DNA of 64,000 nucleotides from Ctenosaura bakeri (lineage: Eukaryota; Chordata; Lepidosauria; Squamata; Iguanidae). Shown piece after piece: positions 59,600 to 64,000 of the stretch. Numbering within the stretch: the first letter of the stretch is position 1; every line of letters starts with the position of its first letter. The translations under genes and the position numbers were made by a program. The DNA lies in the NCBI GenBank assembly GCA_948474755.1, contig CAOLHI010002126.1, positions 124,001 through 188,000 of the forward strand. The letters run 5' to 3'. Under the pieces are notes generated by a model. It made no database searches. It saw only the letters and a list, made by a program, of their open reading frames with translations, and was not told the DNA's origin.

Positions 59600-61045
59600 T
59601 TGGAGTTCAGTGGGTTCTTCATCTTTTCTTCCCTCTTTGGTTTGGTTTGGGGTCTGACCAGGTCAACCTCATTAATAACTGGTGTAACTTGTAGGAGCTT
59701 AGGAAAGAAAGAGAGACATGGATCACTTCCATGAGAGGCATTGTCCTCTCATTGTAAATGACTGGGAGATGTGCCAGTATTTGTGCATACCCAAAATGAT
59801 TGTTAGAAGGAAGTGGTTTGCTTTAAGCTAATTTTTTTTTTTTTTCATCAATTCTTTCTAAATTGTAGCACTCAGACATTATTAGAGCAACCAGAATGTT
59901 ATCAAGTCTATTAAGAACTCCATTGCTGAACCAACTCAAGGAATATCAACTGGCACGATGGTCCTCAGAACTCCAGGTGAAACCTCAAAACATCACTCCT
60001 CCCTTGCTTTTTTCACAGAAGGCCACAGAAGGAGTTAATTGTCCATGACTGATGAACTGGCTGGAGTTCCAGCATTTGAGCAATGGCATCATCTGGCCTT
60101 TAGGAGGGTTCCTGGGTCATCTGCTAGACAAGGCCTGTTTTCCAACTCCAGCCCAAGCTTCCAGTGGTGGCAAACACCACTCCCACAGATGATATCATCA
60201 CTCTGGCTGTTCTACAAAAGCAACACTCCCCCCAGCCCCAATATTAATGCCTTGTTCCAGTAGAGGCCTTTTTAAGGCATCACCTCATCAAAGGGTAGTG
60301 AATTTTATATCTTAGTTGTGCACTGTGTAAAGTAGGATTTCTTTCAAGAATGTTAGTCAGACAAATTTTGTGGAATATTTCAAGTTCTCATCTAAAGTGA
60401 CTGTGAGTGACAGTGCCTTTTAACAGCTCTCCTCACACCATTCGTCACCATAGGAATCTCTATTGCTTCCTCTTTTGCTTGTCACTACCAACTGCAAAGA
60501 CCAAGATGTGTATACTTTTCCTTAATAGTAAACATTTTCCATCCCCATTGTCATGTCATTTACTCTTTTCCATAACATTATAAGCTTTTCAATATCCTCT
60601 AGAAATGGAACAATGGAAACTAAACAAAGTGGCTTAAATCCACTTGTTAAACTCCAACTAAATCCATAGAATCAATTTAAAGTATTGATTCCATGGATCT
60701 ACTCAAGCTAGGATGATACATTGGACTTAGGCCAGTATTCTGAATAGAGCAATACCACAGATTTATACAGGGGAGTTATATATCAATGTAGATCTCTCAG
60801 ATGACCTCATATTTTCTTGTCTGAAATCTCTTTGCCTGCAGCCTGGGCTACTAGATTAAGGAAAAATCATAGACCTTGTAAGAGCATTTCAGTGCAAGTG
60901 GCCTATGAATCTCCTTGAAATATGCATTTGTTGAGAGTGTTATTTCCATAAAACAAAAGCCATGGGCTGGTTCAGACAATTGCTAATCAGAGAGTCAATT
61001 TCCATGGTAGATGCACAAAAGCACTCCCTTCCCTCCACCATACAT
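59600..61045. other. No gene seen
   Basis: Spacer downstream of the candidate exon. The pyrimidine tract and AG near 59829-59869 could be an acceptor, but no convincing open frame follows. Confidence 0.4.
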
Positions 61046-61047
61046 CT

Positions 61048-61192
61048 ATGGCAGAGGTAGGAATCACGCAGCTGTTCAGATGCTGTTGGACTATGAGTCC
61101 CAGCATACCCTAGCCAGCATAGCCAGTGCTCAGAAATGCTGGAACCTGCAATCCAATGATATCTGGAGGGCCACATGATTCCCATCTCTGAA
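61048..61192. mobile_element. hAT-like MITE
   Basis: It starts CAGAGGTAGGAATCA and ends TGATTCCCATCTCTG, inverted ends. Inside, GATGCTGTTGGACTATGAGT is mirrored by the ATCTGGAGGGCCACATG end. This is a very common squamate small element with an 'X-TTGGACTACAACTCCCA' core. No clear 8-bp duplication is visible. Confidence 0.75.
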
Positions 61193-61331
61193 TAGTATAA
61201 CATAAATCCTTTCATAAGTCTACAAAATTTTATGCTGTCAACTTCTTTCTCTCATTTAGTCTCAAAGGTGCTACAAATTCCATTTGCATCCTGATCCAGA
61301 CAATTTACACAAACTTTCCACCATCATCTTA

Positions 61332-61455
61332 GCAGACATAGGCAACCTAGGGCCCTCAAGATGTTTGGCCAGCCACCTTGATAATGTTTGAACATTAGCC
61401 ATAGTGGCTGGGGCTTATGGGAGTTGTAGTCCAAACCACATAGCCTACCCTTAGT
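61332..61455. mobile_element. hAT-like MITE, second copy
   Basis: CAGACATAGGCAACCTAGGG at the left, CAAGATGTTTGGCCAGCCAC, then GGGAGTTGTAGTCCAAACCA and ATAGCCTACCCTTAG at the right. Same core as 61048-61192. It lies about 140 bp from that copy but is clearly a separate insertion. Confidence 0.7.
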
Positions 61456-61459
61456 GTGT

Positions 61460-62629
61460 GGGCAATGTCATGCCAGTTTGATCTCTGCCTCCCCATGGAG
61501 TGTCTACAAATTAAATGTGAGGTGAATCAAAAAAGAGCATACTTAGTCCTCACTAGTAGGCCTCTGAATGCAGGGCAATGTTGGTTAGCTGGAGAATAAA
61601 AGGTTTGGGAATCCTTCTAAACCCCAATGTCATTTTCCACATGGGAACAAAAGTTCACCAAATGCCATTGAAAGGCTATTCTGTGGGATGTGGGAAAGAC
61701 ATGCATTATTTTCATCTGGCTCTGAACATACAAGATGTTGCATAAACTGCCAGAAGAGCTCTTTTTAAAATTGCAATTAAAATTTAGTGTTGCACTTTAG
61801 CAATAAGGTAACTCTATGAGATGTGATTATCATGAGATAATGACCTTGGGGTGTTACAAGATGCGCAGGCAGCCAAATGCCTCTAATTCTCAGGGGGTAT
61901 GATTATTTCTCAGTAACCACACCCTCTCTGTAATAACCTGATTAATATCTCTTGGATCAAGGATATCAATTTAGCTCTGTGGGGATAAACTAAGGGGCAC
62001 TGATCCTGGTGAAAAGGCAGCAAAGGGAAATACTGTCCCTCTCTTTATGGAAGAGATGTGCGGCTCATGAGATAATTCTGTGGTGAGTTCTGAACTCTTT
62101 GGGTGCATCTAGAACTGTCAGTGATATCATCTCTACAAAAGTAATCTTCCATAAACACACCCCACTGATCTCTTTTAGGTTTCATTGCTTGAATCTCATC
62201 AGAAGCAATAAAGCATGACAGGCAATGCATACCTAGAGGATATCCTCCATTTTCTTGGAAGATGGTGGCTGTTTTACCATCTTTAGCCTTGCACTTTTTG
62301 AGACTTCTGAGACAGGAAATAAATCCTTCAGAAATGTGCTGCCTGTCACCATCTTATTGCTTAATTACTTCATACTTACTAAGTAGTTTGCTGTTTAAAT
62401 GAATCAGAAACTATGCCTGTGTTACAATTATGGAGGGCACATCAGCAATATAACACTTTGATGGCAAAACATCAGCATGACACACTAAGAGCAACCTTCA
62501 GTTAGAAACACCAATGATAGGACATCAAATAGTCTTATATGATATGCATGCAAAAGAAGAAGAGATGGGTTATTGCTGGCTGTGGGTATAAAACTGGCAA
62601 AGTTGCAGATTCAGCATGTTTAGACTCAA
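61460..62629. other. No gene seen; weak regulatory texture
   Basis: Around 61760-62000, AAATTGCAATTAAAATTTAG and GTGATTATCATGAGATAATG are non-repetitive, homeobox-like words and may be another conserved block. No coding. Confidence 0.35.
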
Positions 62630-63600
62630 AATCAAAAGGTTTGTAGAACCTGTGTAACCTTGACTTCTGGAGGTCCCCTGGGGGGACACCTTGTTTCGCT
62701 CCAAAAATGCAAAGGTTGGGGGAATAGCGGAACACTAGCTTTGGCAGAACAAGGGGCAGGGTAACCCAGAAAGACCTTCAACCCAATTTTTACAGGGTCA
62801 GACCATGCAAAACCAACTAAAGATTAAAAAGTAAGCTAAAAATATGTTTTTATTGGGAGAATACACTCATGCACACCCACAAGATACATACAGTCAAGCA
62901 TTCACACAAGAGCTAACTGAAAGAGAAAGGGAGGAAAAATTATAGAGAGGCTGAGGGGTTTGGGAGGATTTATAATTACCAGACCAGAAGAGTAGTGAAG
63001 AGCAGAAATGTGTTTTGGCTTAGGTAGGACCTAAGGACAGTTCTCATTCAGGAACCAGACAGACAGAGTGACAGGTAGACCTTTGAGAGACTGCACTGGG
63101 CATCCTGAAAGCAGGGGTATTTGTACTCTGAAAATAGCCTGTGGCAATGAAGGTTCCAGATACAAGACAAAGGGAACCGGTTGTGGACAATGGGTCTTTT
63201 GCCTGTTGATGGGCTTAGTGCTTGATTGACAAAGACATGATGGATGTTGTAATAGCTGCCTATTGTGGGTGCTGTGAGGAAAGAGGAAGGAATCCAGGTG
63301 TACAAGGGATGGATACCAGCCAGTGTCCTGGTGGACTTCTCACAGTTGGGTTCTCTGGAAAATTCCAGCTTCTATTTAAGCCTATTGTCCATAGGAATTG
63401 TGTGTATTTGCCTGACAAATGACTCAGTCTTACTTGGAGGAAGTTTTGAGTTGACCTATCCTTCTCACGCTTACAGTCAAATTCTTTCCCTTGCTCGGTT
63501 TGATCTTTCCATCACCTTTCAGGTCTGAGTTTGATACTAGAGCCAATTAATACAGTTGCCAATCCAATATCATGCCAATTAGGTATGGTGCCCATCCAAA
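62630..63600 (-). mobile_element. LTR-like repeat, copy 3, reverse strand
   Basis: The plus strand shows TTTTTATTGGGAGAATA (62850s, the complement of an AATAAA signal), CAGGGTAACCCAGAAAGACC, CCAAAAATGCAAAGGTTGGG and CCTGGGGGGACACCTTG, matching copy 1 after reversal. Further right, GGTAGGACCTAAGGACAGTT and CTCATTCAGGAACC match copy 2. The element's own start lies near 63600, where GCCAATTAGGTATGG corresponds to the start of copy 2. Confidence 0.68.
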
Positions 63601-64000
63601 CCATACTAATATCAGAGACCCCCAAAGCAGAACCTTACACCTAGTAGGCTTCTGGAGCAAAGGAATGGATTTATATGAGAATTGACTATATTTATGAAAG
63701 ATATCTTGTGATGTTTCAAGTATTTGTGATACATGGGATTTAGCTTTGTAACTTGATTTCAGTGGGCCTGTGGTGAGAATGACTAAGCCTGACTCCAACT
63801 TCTTGTGTTTCACTTGTTGGAAATCCCACAGGAAAAGGGAAAATCCTTCCTAAATCCATGCCTCTTAGTTTGGAAAGTTTCGCTGTGGCAATCGGTGAAA
63901 TCACCGTGGCTGAGATCCTGAAACAGAAGATGTATCTCTGGAACGTAGATGCAGTAGTCTCCCAGTGTAGCACCCAAGTCCACCTTTTCTGTGTGGTAGC

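Noticed and set aside
59829..60040. Pyrimidine tract and AG as a second splice acceptor
   Set aside because: No open frame of protein-like composition follows and no donor is evident.
1..64000. CRISPR arrays, operons, rRNA or functional tRNA genes, prophage-like systems
   Set aside because: No regularly spaced repeats, no dense coding and no intact RNA genes. The tRNA-like and 5S-like pieces are SINE heads.

Overview
This window reads as vertebrate nuclear DNA from a squamate reptile, probably a lizard. The evidence is its mix of dispersed repeats: tRNA-derived SINEs with the Sauria-type tail, CR1 and L2-like LINE pieces, CpG-rich non-autonomous DNA transposons ending in GGCC(C)-TTTC, hAT elements and LTR pieces. 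These family names come from pattern memory, not from a database search. The host sequence is AT-rich and full of stop codons in all frames. There are no operons, ribosome binding sites or prokaryotic genes, and almost every open frame in the window is chance or repeat-derived.

The window is intergenic or deep intronic. The only host coding candidate is one small exon at 58718-58829 (+). It has a branch-point-like TGCTAAT, a pyrimidine tract, an AG acceptor and an open frame of 36 codons containing one hydrophobic segment. I cannot name its gene. Several non-repetitive AT-rich blocks rich in homeodomain and octamer-like words (about 3640-4100, 19965-20345, 24750-25140, 26590-26960, 34950-35215, 47960-48265) look like conserved regulatory elements, but only alignment can show this.

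Layout. 0-10 kb: a 5S-headed SINE, an LTR carrying a near-perfect palindromic MITE (4638-4816), the same MITE inside a SINE (7817-7996), and a CpG-rich 414-bp element (8595-9008). 10-20 kb: a reverse-strand CR1 with its octamer tail, a hAT end, a degenerate self-complementary array (13560-13830), a 19-bp-arm hairpin (16467-16533) and a SINE. 20-33 kb: mostly unique sequence, a second 5S-headed SINE (24001-24200), a 136-bp hAT MITE with an 8-bp duplication (27916-28051) and a 742-bp GGCCC-ended element (28280-29021). 33-46 kb: two of three related LTR-like copies and a dead L2-like LINE (43590-45745) interrupted by two different DNA elements. 46-58 kb: SINEs, another CpG-rich element (50298-50728), a GC-rich LTR (52507-53400) directly abutting a 1.6-kb hAT element (53409-54996), and a 399-bp GGCCC-ended element (56681-57079). 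58-64 kb: the candidate exon, hAT-like MITEs and the third LTR-like copy on the minus strand.

The most interesting signal is a set of non-autonomous elements of very different size (about 180 to 740 bp) that share GGCC(C)-(A/T)TTTC termini and, where flanks are readable, 3-bp target duplications (AGA, TAA, TCT, ATA, GTA, TGG). This suggests one transposase source, possibly PIF/Harbinger-like, with relaxed target choice. No transposase gene is present in the window.
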